A program made the translations under genes and the position numbers. Positions 34,498 through 43,616 of a stretch of 64,000 nucleotides of DNA are shown piece after piece. The notes under the pieces were generated by a model. The model was not told the DNA's origin, searched no databases, and saw nothing but the letters and a program-made list of their open reading frames with translations. The stretch lies in the NCBI RefSeq assembly GCF_023698535.1, contig NZ_JALJCL010000001.1, forward strand, positions 351,425-415,424. Reading direction: 5' to 3'. This stretch comes from Halorientalis regularis. GTDB taxonomy: Archaea > Halobacteriota > Halobacteria > Halobacteriales > Haloarculaceae. Within the stretch, counting starts at the first letter, position 1. Every line of letters begins with the position of its first letter.

Positions 34498-35274
34498 TCA
34501 GGCGGTTCTGAGGCGATTCATCGCGTCGGGGAGTTCCGCGGCCGCCGTCGAGGTCGCCTCGTCGCCCCGCCAGAAGCGTTCGACGTAGCCCTCGGCGTTG
34601 ACTAGCAGGATGAGCGAGCGGTGCGTGAACATGTAGCCCTCCGAGTCGTCCGGTGCGGACGCGGTCGCCGTCGACGGCGTCGAACTGCCGGCGTCCGTGT
34701 CGGTCGCCGTCGATCCGGCCACCGTCCCGTTCTCGTCCGGGTACACCTTCTCGAAGTGGACGCCGAACTCCGCCTGGACGACTGCCCTCGCCCGGGCTTC
34801 CGTTTCGGGGCGGAGGAACGTCCAGTTGCCAGCGTCGAGCGCAACGTTGCGCTCCTCGGCGTACGTCCGGAGGCGTTCGGGGGTGTCCCGCGCCGGGTCG
34901 AACGTAATCTCGGCGAATTCGACGGCGTCGCCCCAGCCCTCCTCGAGGGCCGTCCCCTGTGCGGAGACGAGCGCCTGCGTCAGCAGCGGGCAGGCGGTCA
35001 TGCAGTTGCTGAAGATGAACGTCAGCGCGAGCGGTTTGTCGAACCCTCGCGTCGACATCTCACCCTCGCCCAGCGCCCGCGGGAGCGTCGCGGCCGGAAT
35101 CCGCTGGCCCCACGCCGGAAACCGCACGTCTTCCGCGTCGAACGACATCTCCTGTTTGGGCAGTTCCATATTGGGGTACTCGTCGGCCGAACTGCCTCCA
35201 CCGAGACACCCGGCAACCGCGACCGTTCCCGCCGTCGCGCCGAGGGCGGTCCGGAGGTACTGTCGTCTGTCCAT
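34498..35274 (-). CDS. SCO1/SenC family lipoprotein
   Basis: A 258-residue copper-chaperone-like protein used in CuA-site assembly of cytochrome oxidase in relatives. The N-terminus MDRRQYLRTALGATAG carries a twin-arginine-type motif and a lipobox ending VAGCLG, so the domain faces outward. The copper ligands are Cys91 and Cys95 (NCMTACP) and the histidine in YMFTHRSLILLVN. A serine/threonine-rich insert at about residues 185-210 is unusual. The start at 35274 puts the export motif first. It is divergent from the stress-protein gene and near two halocyanin genes. Confidence 0.88.
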   Translation of the reverse strand: MDRRQYLRTALGATAGTVAVAGCLGGGSSADEYPNMELPKQEMSFDAEDVRFPAWGQRIPAATLPRALGEGEMSTRGFDKPLALTFIFSNCMTACPLLTQALVSAQGTALEEGWGDAVEFAEITFDPARDTPERLRTYAEERNVALDAGNWTFLRPETEARARAVVQAEFGVHFEKVYPDENGTVAGSTATDTDAGSSTPSTATASAPDDSEGYMFTHRSLILLVNAEGYVERFWRGDEATSTAAAELPDAMNRLRTA

Positions 35275-35408
35275 CGTGCGGACGTTGCGACTGGACGGGC
35301 TAAAGCGTCGCGTTCTCCCGCGCTCGTGTGCGGCGAGCGCACGGACGGCGATTCCCGGAGTGCTGGAATCTCGACGGATACTAATCCGGGCGAACGCCAA
35401 GATGGAGT

Positions 35409-35846
35409 ATGACCGATCACGTGCTGGTGCCCCTGGACGCCTCGCCGCTGTCCGACCGAGCGCTGGAGTTCACCCTCGACGAGTACGCCGAGGACGCGAC
35501 GATTACCGTCCTGCACGTCCTGGATTTCGTCGAGGCGGGCTACGGCGCGCCGATGGAGGCGTCGCTCCCGGGCTACTGGGAAGACTGGTACGAGAACGAG
35601 GAAGAAAACGCCGAACGGCTGTTCGAGGACGCGCAGGCGACCGCCGACGAGTACGGTGTGACCCTGGAGACGGAGACCACGCTTGGCAAGCCAGCGCGGA
35701 GCATCGTCGAGTTCGCCGACACCGAGTCGGTCGATCACATCGTCATGGGGAGCCACGGCCGCTCGGGCGTCTCTCGGATCTTGCTGGGCAGTGTCGCCGA
35801 AACGGTCCTCAGGCGGGCGCACTGTCCCGTCACGATCATTCGCTGA
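35409..35846 (+). CDS. Universal stress protein (UspA family)
   Basis: A 145-residue single-domain UspA protein. It starts DHVLVPLDASPLSDRALE and ends with the nucleotide-binding signature MGSHGRSGVSRILLGSV and CPVTIIR. The Gly-x2-Gly-x9-Gly-Ser pattern suggests ATP binding. Haloarchaea carry many such proteins; the specific role is not known. A TACTAA element lies about 30 bases before ATG 35409. Confidence 0.92.
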   Translation: MTDHVLVPLDASPLSDRALEFTLDEYAEDATITVLHVLDFVEAGYGAPMEASLPGYWEDWYENEEENAERLFEDAQATADEYGVTLETETTLGKPARSIVEFADTESVDHIVMGSHGRSGVSRILLGSVAETVLRRAHCPVTIIR

Positions 35847-35911
35847 GGCGCGCTCGACTCGACTTTCTTGCAGGTATGAAAGGTGTTCCCAACCCCTGTC
35901 ACGTTTAGTCG

Positions 35912-35921
35912 GGCTTATACA
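35912..35921 (+). promoter_or_regulatory. TATA box of the first halocyanin gene
   Basis: GGCTTATACA lies about 27 bases before ATG 35944, giving a leaderless transcript and deciding the start against the longer upstream reading. Confidence 0.55.
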
Positions 35922-35943
35922 GGATGGTGAAAAACCGACGGGT

Positions 35944-36630
35944 ATGCACACCGAACGTTCGAGCGAATCAGACGGGTCGGCGGCCAGTCGTCGCGGCTTT
36001 CTGCGGACGGCGGCGACGGGCGCGGCGGCGGCGGGCGTCGCGGCCGGTGCGATCGGCACGGCGACGGCACAGGACGGGACGGCAACCGAGTCCGGCGGGC
36101 CGACGTTCGACGGCTGGCTGTCGGACACGACCAACTACGACGGCGAAGTCGTCGACATGACGGGCCAGGACTCGATCACCATCGGGGTCGGCGGCAACGG
36201 CCTCGTGTTCAGTCCACCCGCCGTCCGTGTCGACCCGGGCACGACAGTCACCTGGGAGTGGCAGGGCGGTCGTCACAACGTCGTCGGCGAGAACCGCGAC
36301 TTCGACAGCGGCGAGCCGACCAGCGAGGTCGGTGCGACCTTCGAACAGACCTTCGAGGAAACCGGCGTCGTCAAGTACCTCTGTGAGCCCCACGCCGGCA
36401 TCATGCAGGGCGTCGTCGTCGTGGGCGAGGCGGCCATGGGCGGCGAGCACGGTGGCGGCGAACACGGCGGCGGCAAACTCGTCCTGACGGACGGCCTGCT
36501 GGCGATGGGCGTCGCCATCGTGCTGGGCATCCTCTCGCCGATCCTGTTCGCGATCCACCTCTCGCTCAACAGCGACAAACTCGGCGGCGGTACCTCCGGC
36601 GACGACGATCTCAAGCGGATCGACTCGTAG
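35944..36630 (+). CDS. Halocyanin with C-terminal membrane anchor
   Basis: A 228-residue blue-copper electron carrier. The N-terminus has a Tat motif (SRRGFLRTAATG) but the signal ends in TATAQDG with no lipobox cysteine. The halocyanin domain (about residues 55-160) has its copper ligands in GGRHNVVG and LCEPHAGIMQG (His, Cys, His, Met). A glycine/histidine-rich linker (GGEHGGGEHGGG) leads to a C-terminal helix (LLAMGVAIVLGILSPILFAI), so the domain is tethered at the C-terminus. It probably shuttles electrons to a terminal oxidase. Confidence 0.9.
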   Translation: MHTERSSESDGSAASRRGFLRTAATGAAAAGVAAGAIGTATAQDGTATESGGPTFDGWLSDTTNYDGEVVDMTGQDSITIGVGGNGLVFSPPAVRVDPGTTVTWEWQGGRHNVVGENRDFDSGEPTSEVGATFEQTFEETGVVKYLCEPHAGIMQGVVVVGEAAMGGEHGGGEHGGGKLVLTDGLLAMGVAIVLGILSPILFAIHLSLNSDKLGGGTSGDDDLKRIDS

Positions 36631-36703
36631 GCGACCGGATCCACGCCATCGAACCGCCCGCGACCGACGAAACAGTTAGCACCGTCGCCCCGTAATCCGG
36701 TTC

Positions 36704-39067
36704 GTGGACGAGACGATCCGCTGGCTCCGCGACCGCCCCTACTACGATGGGCAGCTCACCCACCACGAGACGGTCCCCGGCCACGACGCGACGTTCGCCG
36801 ATCTGGACCTCCCGGATCGCCTGGCCACCGCGCTCGAAAAGCAGGGAATCGAGCGGCTGTACGGCCACCAGGCGGCCGCAGTCGAGCGCGTCCGCGACGG
36901 TGACGACGTGGTGCTGGCGACCGACACCGCCAGCGGCAAGAGTCTGGCCTACACCATCCCCGCCTTCGAGCGCGCGCTGGATCACACCGGCTGTACCCTC
37001 TATATCGCCCCGCAGGTCGCGCTCATCGAGGACCAGACCGACGCCCTCCAGGACCTCGCGCACGGCCTCGGCTTCGGCAGTCGGGTGACCGTCGCCCAGT
37101 ACACCGGCCGCCAGTCCAAATCCGAGAAGCGAGACATTCGCGAGCGCCAGCCCACGGTCCTGCTCACGACGCCGGACATGCTCCACTACGGCATCCTGCC
37201 CCACAGCCACCGCCTGTGGGAGTGGTTCGTCGAGCGCCTGGAGACCGTCGTGATCGACGAGGTCCACGAGTACCGGGGCGTGTTCGGCAGTCAGGTCGGC
37301 CTCGTGATGCGCCGCCTCAATCGGGTCTGCGAACGGTTCGACTCGTCGCCGCAGTACGTCTGCTGTTCGGCGACCATCGGCAACCCGGTCGAACACGCCG
37401 CGACCGTGACAGGCCGGTCCGAGTCGTCGTTGTCCGCACTCACCGACGACGAGAGCGCGACGGGGCCGACCCACTGGCTGTTCTGGAATCCGCCGGAGTA
37501 CGAAGACAACGGGTGGGGGAGCGGCCGCCGAAAGTCCAGCCACACCGAGACGAAACGGCTGTTCGTCGACCTCGTGAGCCGTGGCTTCCAGACCGTCGTC
37601 TTCACCCGCTCGCGCCAGACCGCCGAGCGCTACGCCACCGAGAGCGCCGACGAGTTGCGCCGACGTGGCGACCGCGACGCCGCGGAGACGGTGACGGCAT
37701 ACCAGGCGGCGCTGACCAACGAGCGCCGTCGGTCGGTCGAGGAGGGACTCCAGTCCGGCGAAGTCCGGGGCGTCTGGAGCACGAACGCGCTCGAACTCGG
37801 CGTGGACATCGGCGGCCTCGACGCCGTCTTGCTCGACGGCTATCCCGGCACCCGGATGCAGGCCTTCCAGCAGGCCGGCCGGGCGGGTCGTGGCACGGAC
37901 CCGAGCCTCGTCGTCCTCGTCGGCGGCGAGGACCAGCTGGATCAGTACTTCATGCGGAATCCGACCGAGTTCCTCCAGGCCGAGCCGGAGCGAGCCATCT
38001 CGAACCCGGAGAACCGCCAGCTCATGCCCGGACACGTCTGCTCGGCCGCCCGCGAAACCTGGCTGACGCCCACCGACGACCGACACTTCGGGCCGGAGTT
38101 CCCCGAAGTCGTGACCGAGTTGACCGAAACGGGCGACCTCGACCGGCGGGAGACCGACGCCGGCATCCGCTGGCTCTACGACGGCGACGGCAGTCCCCAG
38201 CACGAGATGAGCCTCCGGACCATCGACGACCAGCAGGTCCAGTTGCGGGACCGCGCCAGCGGCGACACCGTCGCGAAACTCCCCTTCGGCGACGCCCTGC
38301 GCGACGCCCACCCGGGCGCGATCTACCACCACCAGGGCCGGACTTACGAGGTGGTCGACCTGGACCTCGATCTGGGCGTGGCCGAACTCTCGCAGACCCA
38401 CGCCGACTACTACACGCAGGTCCTCCACGACAAGACGATCACCGTCGAGGACGACCACGACGAGCGACCGATGCCCGGGCGCGAGGACAGTACTCTGCGG
38501 CTGGCCGACGTGACGATGCGCAAGCAGATCACGGGCTACGAGCGCCGGGACGGCTCCAGCGGCGAACCCCTGGGGCGGTTCGCGCTCGACCTGCCCGAGA
38601 CGACGCTGGAGACGCGGGCGTTCTACTTCACCGTCCCCGAACCGGTCGAACGAGCGATGCGCGAGCGGGCGGCCGAACGGAGCGAGACCGCCGACACCGA
38701 CGAGGCGTTCGGGGGCGGCATCCACGCCGCAGAACACGCGATGATCGCCATGATGCCCGCCGAGTTGCTCTGTGACCGCCGGGACGTGGGTGGGCTATCG
38801 ACGCCCCTGCATCCTCACACCGACCAGTCGACGATTTTCGTCTACGACGGCTACCCCGGCGGCGTCGGCCTGACCGAACGCGCCTACGCCGACATCGGAT
38901 CGCTCGTGTCGACGACCCGCCGGATGGTCGCCTCCTGTGACTGCGCCGACGGCTGTCCAGCCTGCGTCCAGTCGCCCCACTGCGGGAACGCCAACGACCC
39001 GCTGGACAAGGACCTGGCGCTGGACCTGCTCCGGGAACTGGACGAGGTTGGCGACACGGACCGATAG
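36704..39067 (+). CDS. DEAD/DEAH helicase with DUF1998 domain (Hrq1/MrfA-like)
   Basis: A 787-residue superfamily 2 helicase. Motif I is ATDTASGKSLAY, motif II VVIDEVHEYRG, motif III CCSATIGNP, and motif VI is in QQAGRAGRG. The C-terminal third is DUF1998-like, ending with four cysteines in CDCADGCPACVQSPHC, the zinc site of the Hrq1/MrfA group. Those enzymes unwind DNA 3'-5' in crosslink or bulky-damage repair; the role here is by analogy. GTG 36704 begins just after the halocyanin gene but the two appear functionally unrelated. Confidence 0.9.
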   Translation: MDETIRWLRDRPYYDGQLTHHETVPGHDATFADLDLPDRLATALEKQGIERLYGHQAAAVERVRDGDDVVLATDTASGKSLAYTIPAFERALDHTGCTLYIAPQVALIEDQTDALQDLAHGLGFGSRVTVAQYTGRQSKSEKRDIRERQPTVLLTTPDMLHYGILPHSHRLWEWFVERLETVVIDEVHEYRGVFGSQVGLVMRRLNRVCERFDSSPQYVCCSATIGNPVEHAATVTGRSESSLSALTDDESATGPTHWLFWNPPEYEDNGWGSGRRKSSHTETKRLFVDLVSRGFQTVVFTRSRQTAERYATESADELRRRGDRDAAETVTAYQAALTNERRRSVEEGLQSGEVRGVWSTNALELGVDIGGLDAVLLDGYPGTRMQAFQQAGRAGRGTDPSLVVLVGGEDQLDQYFMRNPTEFLQAEPERAISNPENRQLMPGHVCSAARETWLTPTDDRHFGPEFPEVVTELTETGDLDRRETDAGIRWLYDGDGSPQHEMSLRTIDDQQVQLRDRASGDTVAKLPFGDALRDAHPGAIYHHQGRTYEVVDLDLDLGVAELSQTHADYYTQVLHDKTITVEDDHDERPMPGREDSTLRLADVTMRKQITGYERRDGSSGEPLGRFALDLPETTLETRAFYFTVPEPVERAMRERAAERSETADTDEAFGGGIHAAEHAMIAMMPAELLCDRRDVGGLSTPLHPHTDQSTIFVYDGYPGGVGLTERAYADIGSLVSTTRRMVASCDCADGCPACVQSPHCGNANDPLDKDLALDLLRELDEVGDTDR

Positions 39068-39128
39068 CCACTATCCGGCCGCCAGGCGTGGCAGATAGCT
39101 ATATCTCCTCGACGCGCGTGACTATGAC

Positions 39129-39530
39129 ATGGACCCGCGACCGATACTCAGAGCGGAAGGGGTGGCGATTTTCGGCGTCGCGACGGCGGCGTACTTCTGG
39201 CTCGGCGGCCCACTCTGGCTGTTTCTCCTGCTGGCGCTCGCCCCCGACCTCGCGATGGTCGGGTACCTCGCAAGCCCGGCGAGCGGGAGCCGACTCTACA
39301 ACGCCGCACACACGTACGTCGGGCCGCTCCTGCTCGGGGCCGCCGGCGTCTGGTGGGCCGCGCCGCTGGCAGTCTCCGTCGCGCTGGTGTGGACGGCCCA
39401 CATCGGTGTCGACCGAGCCGTCGGCTACGGGCTGAAGTACCCGAGCGGATTCGGGGATACGCACCTGAGCCGGACGGGCGTGGCCGGGTCAGGGACCGCT
39501 CCGACCGTCGAGCCGGAGCCGAGCGACTGA
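39129..39530 (+). CDS. DUF4260 family membrane protein
   Basis: A 133-residue protein with about four hydrophobic segments and the DUF4260 hallmark HIGVDRAVGYGLKYPSGFGD near residues 97-116. Earlier motifs PDLAMVGYL and NAAHTYVGPLLL also fit. Function is unknown. The C-terminal 20 residues are a variable proline/glutamate tail. ATG 39129 begins just after a short AT-rich stretch (TAGCTATATCT) that could hold the promoter. Confidence 0.88.
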   Translation: MDPRPILRAEGVAIFGVATAAYFWLGGPLWLFLLLALAPDLAMVGYLASPASGSRLYNAAHTYVGPLLLGAAGVWWAAPLAVSVALVWTAHIGVDRAVGYGLKYPSGFGDTHLSRTGVAGSGTAPTVEPEPSD

Positions 39531-39542
39531 GGTGGGGGTCGA

Positions 39543-40763
39543 TCAGTCCGCCGGTTCCGGCCCGGTGTCGAAGACCGGACTGCCCCCCTCGATCTCGTCG
39601 TCGTGGAGGTAACACTGCGGATCGGGGGCGAACGGGTCGTCGTGGACCGACAGGGCGCGGAGTCTGGAGCCACCGCGACAGACGGACTGGTAGGCACAGT
39701 CGGCGCACTTGCCTTTGAGATGGGCCTCGCGGTTGCGCAGTTTCCGCAGGAGCGGGTTCGACTCGTCCTCCCAGATCGCGCCGAACGGGCGGTCTCTGAC
39801 GTTGCCCAGCGAGTAGTTCTGCCAGAACTGCGTGAGGTGGACGTTGCCCTGGTAGTCCACGTCCGCGACGCGCTCGCCGGTCGGGTCGCCGCCGTTGACC
39901 TGCAGGTACCGGTAGATCCGCTCGGCGGCGGCCTCGCTCAGGTGCTCGCGGGCGTACTCGACGAGGAATCCGGCGTCGGCGTAGTTACCGACGAGCAGGG
40001 TCTCGATCTCCTCGCCGCGGGCGTGGTACTCGCGGGTCATGTCACAGACGGTCCGGACGGCTTCGCGGCGCTCGGCGGGCGTGAGGTCGACGTCCCGGAT
40101 CTCGTCGCCGCGGCCGCCGTAGTCGAGGTGGTAGAAACAGAACCGGTCGAGGCCGGCCTCGTGGAGCAGGGCGACCACGTCTTCGAGGTCGTCGGCGTTG
40201 GCCTCGGTGATCGTATAGCGAAGCCCGGTCTTGAGGCCGGCCGACTGGCAGGCCTCGATCCCCCGGAGCGCGGCGTCGAACGCCCCCTCCTCCCCGCGGA
40301 ACGCATCGTTGCGCTCGGGGAGGCCGTCGACGGAGACGCCGGCGTACTTGAGGCCGGCGGCTTTCAGGTCGCGGGCGCGCTCCTCGGTGATGAGCGTCCC
40401 GTTGGTCGAGAGGACGGGGCGAATTCCCGCGTCGGCGGCGTAGGCGACGAGTTCTTCGAGGTCCTCGCGGACGAGGGGTTCGCCACCCGAGAACAGGACC
40501 ACGGGCACGCCGTAGTCGGCCAGGTCGTCGAGGAGGCGTTTACCCTCGGTCGTCGAGAGTTCGCCGGGGGCACACTCGGTGTCGGCGGCGGCGTAGCAGT
40601 GGTCACAGTAGAGGTTGCACTGTTTGGTCGTGTTCCAGACGACGACCGGGCGGCGCTGTTTCTCCGCGCGGATCTGCTCGCGGTCGGACTCGTCGGCGGC
40701 GTCGTACCGCAGACCGTCGCCCTCCGCGTCCAGGTCACAGAGGAGTTTGCTGACCGAGATCAT
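39543..40763 (-). CDS. Radical SAM/SPASM protein, heme-synthesis type (AhbC/AhbD/NirJ-like)
   Basis: A 406-residue radical SAM enzyme. The [4Fe-4S] cluster cysteines are Cys49, Cys53 and Cys56 (CNLYCDHCY); LFSGGEPLVREDL and VLSTNGTLI are typical SAM-binding segments. The C-terminal SPASM-like region holds more cysteines (CADCAYQSVCRGG and QCYL). It resembles the archaeal siroheme-dependent heme pathway enzymes AhbC/AhbD and NirJ; which step it catalyses cannot be settled by reading. Its halocyanin and SCO1 neighbours fit a respiratory context. ATG 40763 was chosen because the upstream extension is non-homologous. Confidence 0.8.
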   Translation of the reverse strand: MISVSKLLCDLDAEGDGLRYDAADESDREQIRAEKQRRPVVVWNTTKQCNLYCDHCYAAADTECAPGELSTTEGKRLLDDLADYGVPVVLFSGGEPLVREDLEELVAYAADAGIRPVLSTNGTLITEERARDLKAAGLKYAGVSVDGLPERNDAFRGEEGAFDAALRGIEACQSAGLKTGLRYTITEANADDLEDVVALLHEAGLDRFCFYHLDYGGRGDEIRDVDLTPAERREAVRTVCDMTREYHARGEEIETLLVGNYADAGFLVEYAREHLSEAAAERIYRYLQVNGGDPTGERVADVDYQGNVHLTQFWQNYSLGNVRDRPFGAIWEDESNPLLRKLRNREAHLKGKCADCAYQSVCRGGSRLRALSVHDDPFAPDPQCYLHDDEIEGGSPVFDTGPEPAD

Positions 40764-40952
40764 CGGTCCACCCCTGCCGTCGGCGACCGGTCGGGACCCA
40801 CGATACTGCGGGCGCGAGTCTGCAGTCTCGGCCACATACGTGAGCGAAGGGAACACGTTCACAAACAGCCACTGTGCGTTCTCACACCCTGGGAACGGAT
40901 CCTTCTCTTTACCCGTGTCCACCACTGAGTGCCTACCGAGGTGACCAGTGAG

Positions 40953-41456
40953 ATGGAGAGACGTACGTTCGTGCGTGGTATCGGAGCGATGACAGTGGCC
41001 GGCGCGCTGGCAGGTTGTAGCGGTGGCGGGAACAACGGTGACGGCGGCGACGACGGCGGCGACGGGAACAACACCACCACGAGCGGCGGTGGCGGTGCCA
41101 GCGTTCCTGGCGAAGTCGACACCTACCTGAGCGACAACGACGCGAACGGGTACGACGGCTCCGCGGCCGACATGACCGGCCAGGATACCGTCGAGATCAG
41201 CGTCGGTGCCGGGGACCGAGGGTACGCCTTCGACCCCGCCGCAGCCGTGGTCTCGGCCGGGACGGAAGTGACGTGGGTCTGGACGGGCAACGGCGGCCAG
41301 CACAACGTCGTTTCGACCGACGACGCGTTCGAGAGCGAGCGCCAGTCCAGCGCCGGCGCGACCTTCGCACACACCTTCGAGGAGGCCGGCAACTACACCT
41401 ACTACTGCGTTCCCCACGAGGCGCTGGGCATGCACGGCGCGGTCATCGTCGAGTAG
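40953..41456 (+). CDS. Halocyanin lipoprotein
   Basis: A 167-residue blue-copper protein. MERRTFVRGIGAMTVAG carries a Tat motif and a lipobox ending LAGCSGG, so the mature protein is lipid-anchored at its N-terminus. A low-complexity Gly/Asp/Asn linker spans residues 25-50. The copper domain has ligands in GGQHNVVS and YCVPHEALGMHG (His, Cys, His, Met). GTG 40929 is an alternative start but adds eight residues before the Tat motif. It differs from the other halocyanin in this window in how it is anchored. Confidence 0.9.
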   Translation: MERRTFVRGIGAMTVAGALAGCSGGGNNGDGGDDGGDGNNTTTSGGGGASVPGEVDTYLSDNDANGYDGSAADMTGQDTVEISVGAGDRGYAFDPAAAVVSAGTEVTWVWTGNGGQHNVVSTDDAFESERQSSAGATFAHTFEEAGNYTYYCVPHEALGMHGAVIVE

Positions 41457-41506
41457 CGGTCTCGATCTCCCACTTTTTCGGTGCGCTCGTGGCGATCAGC
41501 ATCGGC

Positions 41507-41593
41507 TCAGCTGACGACCAGCACGAACCCCGTCACGAACATCAGCAGTGCGATCCCGGCCAGGACCAGAAAGAGCAGGTCTTTCTCGGACAT
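41507..41593 (-). CDS. 28-residue single-helix membrane peptide
   Basis: ATG 41593 opens a 28-codon frame: a short charged head (MSEKD) followed by one hydrophobic helix (LLFLVLAGIALLMFVTGFVL) and a stop. It lies between the halocyanin gene and the divergent small membrane gene at 41648, with an AT-richer stretch between the two starts that can serve as a divergent promoter. Size and topology resemble small accessory subunits of respiratory complexes, which is speculation. Too short for routine gene calling. Confidence 0.5.
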   Translation of the reverse strand: MSEKDLLFLVLAGIALLMFVTGFVLVVS

Positions 41594-41647
41594 TAGCTTC
41601 CAGTAGGAAGTGAAACGGCTAATTACCTTCGTCTCTAACTGCGGCCA

Positions 41648-41923
41648 ATGACAGACACGGTCACCCGGTCCCCGGCCGGTCGCCCGGGCACTCGCGTCGT
41701 CATGTTCATCTACGTCGTCATCGTCGCCATCGCTGGCGTGATGGGCTTCATCCTCGGGAACGCCCGCCCCGAGGACCTCGATCCGGAGCTGTTCGGTTTC
41801 ATCCAGTTGCCGCCGAACGCCTTTGGAACCGCCCTGTACGGGATGCTGACGGTCGCCATCGGGCTGGGCATCATGCTCGGGCTGGTGATCTACGTCTCGG
41901 ATCGATACGCGGGGAGCGAGTGA
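41648..41923 (+). CDS. Small two-helix membrane protein (DUF7520-like)
   Basis: A 91-residue protein with two membrane helices (VVMFIYVVIVAIAGVMGFIL and YGMLTVAIGLGIMLGLVIYV) linked by an acidic loop containing NARPEDLDPELFGF. It resembles the small haloarchaeal family labelled DUF7520, found near oxidase and halocyanin genes; the identification is from memory of the pattern. It is divergent from the 28-residue peptide gene, and its stop lies one base from the convergent acyl-CoA synthetase stop. Confidence 0.65.
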   Translation: MTDTVTRSPAGRPGTRVVMFIYVVIVAIAGVMGFILGNARPEDLDPELFGFIQLPPNAFGTALYGMLTVAIGLGIMLGLVIYVSDRYAGSE

Positions 41924-41924
41924 C

Positions 41925-43541
41925 CTACCCCTGCCCGACCATGCTGTCCTCGTCGTCCCACTCGCGCTCGCGCAACTCGTACTTCTGAATCTTCCCGGTC
42001 GCCGTGGTCGGGAGGTCCGCGACGAACTCGAACCGGCGAACGATCTTGTAGCCGGCCAGCCGCGACTCACAGAACTGCTTGAGTTCGTCCGTCGAGACCG
42101 GCGGGTTCTCGGGGTCGTCGTTGGCCGGGACGACGAACGCTTTGGGCGTCTCCCCCCACTCCTCGCTGGGCGCGGGGATGACCGCCACCTGACTCACCGC
42201 GTCGTGTTCGTAGAGGGTGTCCTCCAGTTCGATGCTGGAGATGTTCTCCCCGCCCGAGATGATGATATCCTTCTTGCGGTCCTGAATCGAGATCATCCCG
42301 TTGTCGTCGACGACGGCGAGGTCGCCGGTGTGGTAGTAGCCTTCGATCCGGTCGGTGAAGGCCTCCTCGGTCGCGTCGGGCTCGTTCCAGTAGCGGTCCA
42401 TCACCTGATTGCCCCGGACGACGACCTCGCCGATGGTCTCGTCGTCCCACGGGACTTCCGTGCCGTCCTCGTCGACGACGCGCACGTCCGTCCCGAGATA
42501 GCCCAGTCCCTGCCGTTTCTTGATCTTGAACCGGGCGTCGCTGTCGTCGTACAGCCGGCGGGCGTCGGAGGTGGTGATGAGCGGGCCGGTCTCGGTCGCG
42601 CCGTAGACGTGTTTGAGGTGCCAGCCGAACTCGTCTTCGACCGTCCGGATGGTGGCCTCCGGCGGCGCGCTCCCGGCAGTGGCGATGCGGACCTCGTTCG
42701 CGCCCGTAGTCGCCACGTCGCCGTCCTCGCTCTCGTAGTGATCGCTCAGCATGTTCAACACGGTCGGCGCACCGCACATGTAGGACACGTCCTCTTCGGC
42801 GACGGTGTCGAAGATCCACCCGGCGTCGACACCGCGAGTACAGACGTGGGTCGCGCCCATGCCGGTGACGGCGTAGATGTGGCCCCAGCCGTTGACGTGG
42901 AACATCGGCAGGGTCCAGAGGTACACGTCGTCGTCGCGAATCTCCTGATGGACGGAGACGAGGTACGCGTGGATCGTCTCGGTCCGGTGGGTCCGGACGA
43001 CACCCTTGGGGTCGCCGGTCGTCCCCGACGTGTAGTTGATCGTGATGTCGTCGTCCTCGTCCATCTCGGGCCGGTCGTAGTCGGTGCCGGCGGCGTCGAT
43101 CACCTCGTCGAAACTCTCCCAGTCGCCCTCGACCGCGTCGGCGTCGTTCGTGACGAAGGTTTCGGTCGGTACGGCGTCCCGGACGGCCTCGATCCGGTCG
43201 GCGTACTCGTGGTCCGCGTAGATGGCGTCGACCTCGGCGTCGGTCAGGATGTACTCGAAGTCGTCGGGAACCAGCCGGTAGTTCAGGGGTGTGTGGACCG
43301 CACCGACCTGCATGCTCCCGTAGGCGGCTTCGAGGTGGTAGTGGGTGTTGGGGTCCAGTACCGCCACCCGGTCGCCTTTCTCGATGCCCCGGTCCTGGAG
43401 GAACGCCGAGAAACCGTCGGCACGCTCGCCCAGTTCGTCGTAACTGTACCGCTCCCCGGTCGTCGCGACGACCGCTTCCTCGTCGCCGTAGTGGCGTCGT
43501 GCCCGATCCAGAAAGTCCGTGACCAGCAGTGGTTTTTCCAT
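41925..43541 (-). CDS. Long/medium-chain acyl-CoA synthetase
   Basis: A 538-residue adenylate-forming enzyme. Motifs are INYTSGTTGDPKGVVRTH, VYGATETGPL, GYYHTGDLAVVDDNGMI, RKKDIIISGGENISSIELED and the catalytic lysine in TATGKIQKYELRE. It is of the AMP-dependent fatty-acyl/2-methylbutyryl type rather than MenE; substrate chain length cannot be read. ATG 43541 starts the conserved N-terminus MEKPLLVTDFLDRARR. It is monocistronic. Confidence 0.9.
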   Translation of the reverse strand: MEKPLLVTDFLDRARRHYGDEEAVVATTGERYSYDELGERADGFSAFLQDRGIEKGDRVAVLDPNTHYHLEAAYGSMQVGAVHTPLNYRLVPDDFEYILTDAEVDAIYADHEYADRIEAVRDAVPTETFVTNDADAVEGDWESFDEVIDAAGTDYDRPEMDEDDDITINYTSGTTGDPKGVVRTHRTETIHAYLVSVHQEIRDDDVYLWTLPMFHVNGWGHIYAVTGMGATHVCTRGVDAGWIFDTVAEEDVSYMCGAPTVLNMLSDHYESEDGDVATTGANEVRIATAGSAPPEATIRTVEDEFGWHLKHVYGATETGPLITTSDARRLYDDSDARFKIKKRQGLGYLGTDVRVVDEDGTEVPWDDETIGEVVVRGNQVMDRYWNEPDATEEAFTDRIEGYYHTGDLAVVDDNGMISIQDRKKDIIISGGENISSIELEDTLYEHDAVSQVAVIPAPSEEWGETPKAFVVPANDDPENPPVSTDELKQFCESRLAGYKIVRRFEFVADLPTTATGKIQKYELREREWDDEDSMVGQG

Positions 43542-43616
43542 CGCGCCTCGCAAAACGGGGGAAAACCTAATAGAAGTTTTCAACGATCCCGCCGCGTGGG
43601 AACGACCGTTCGGATT

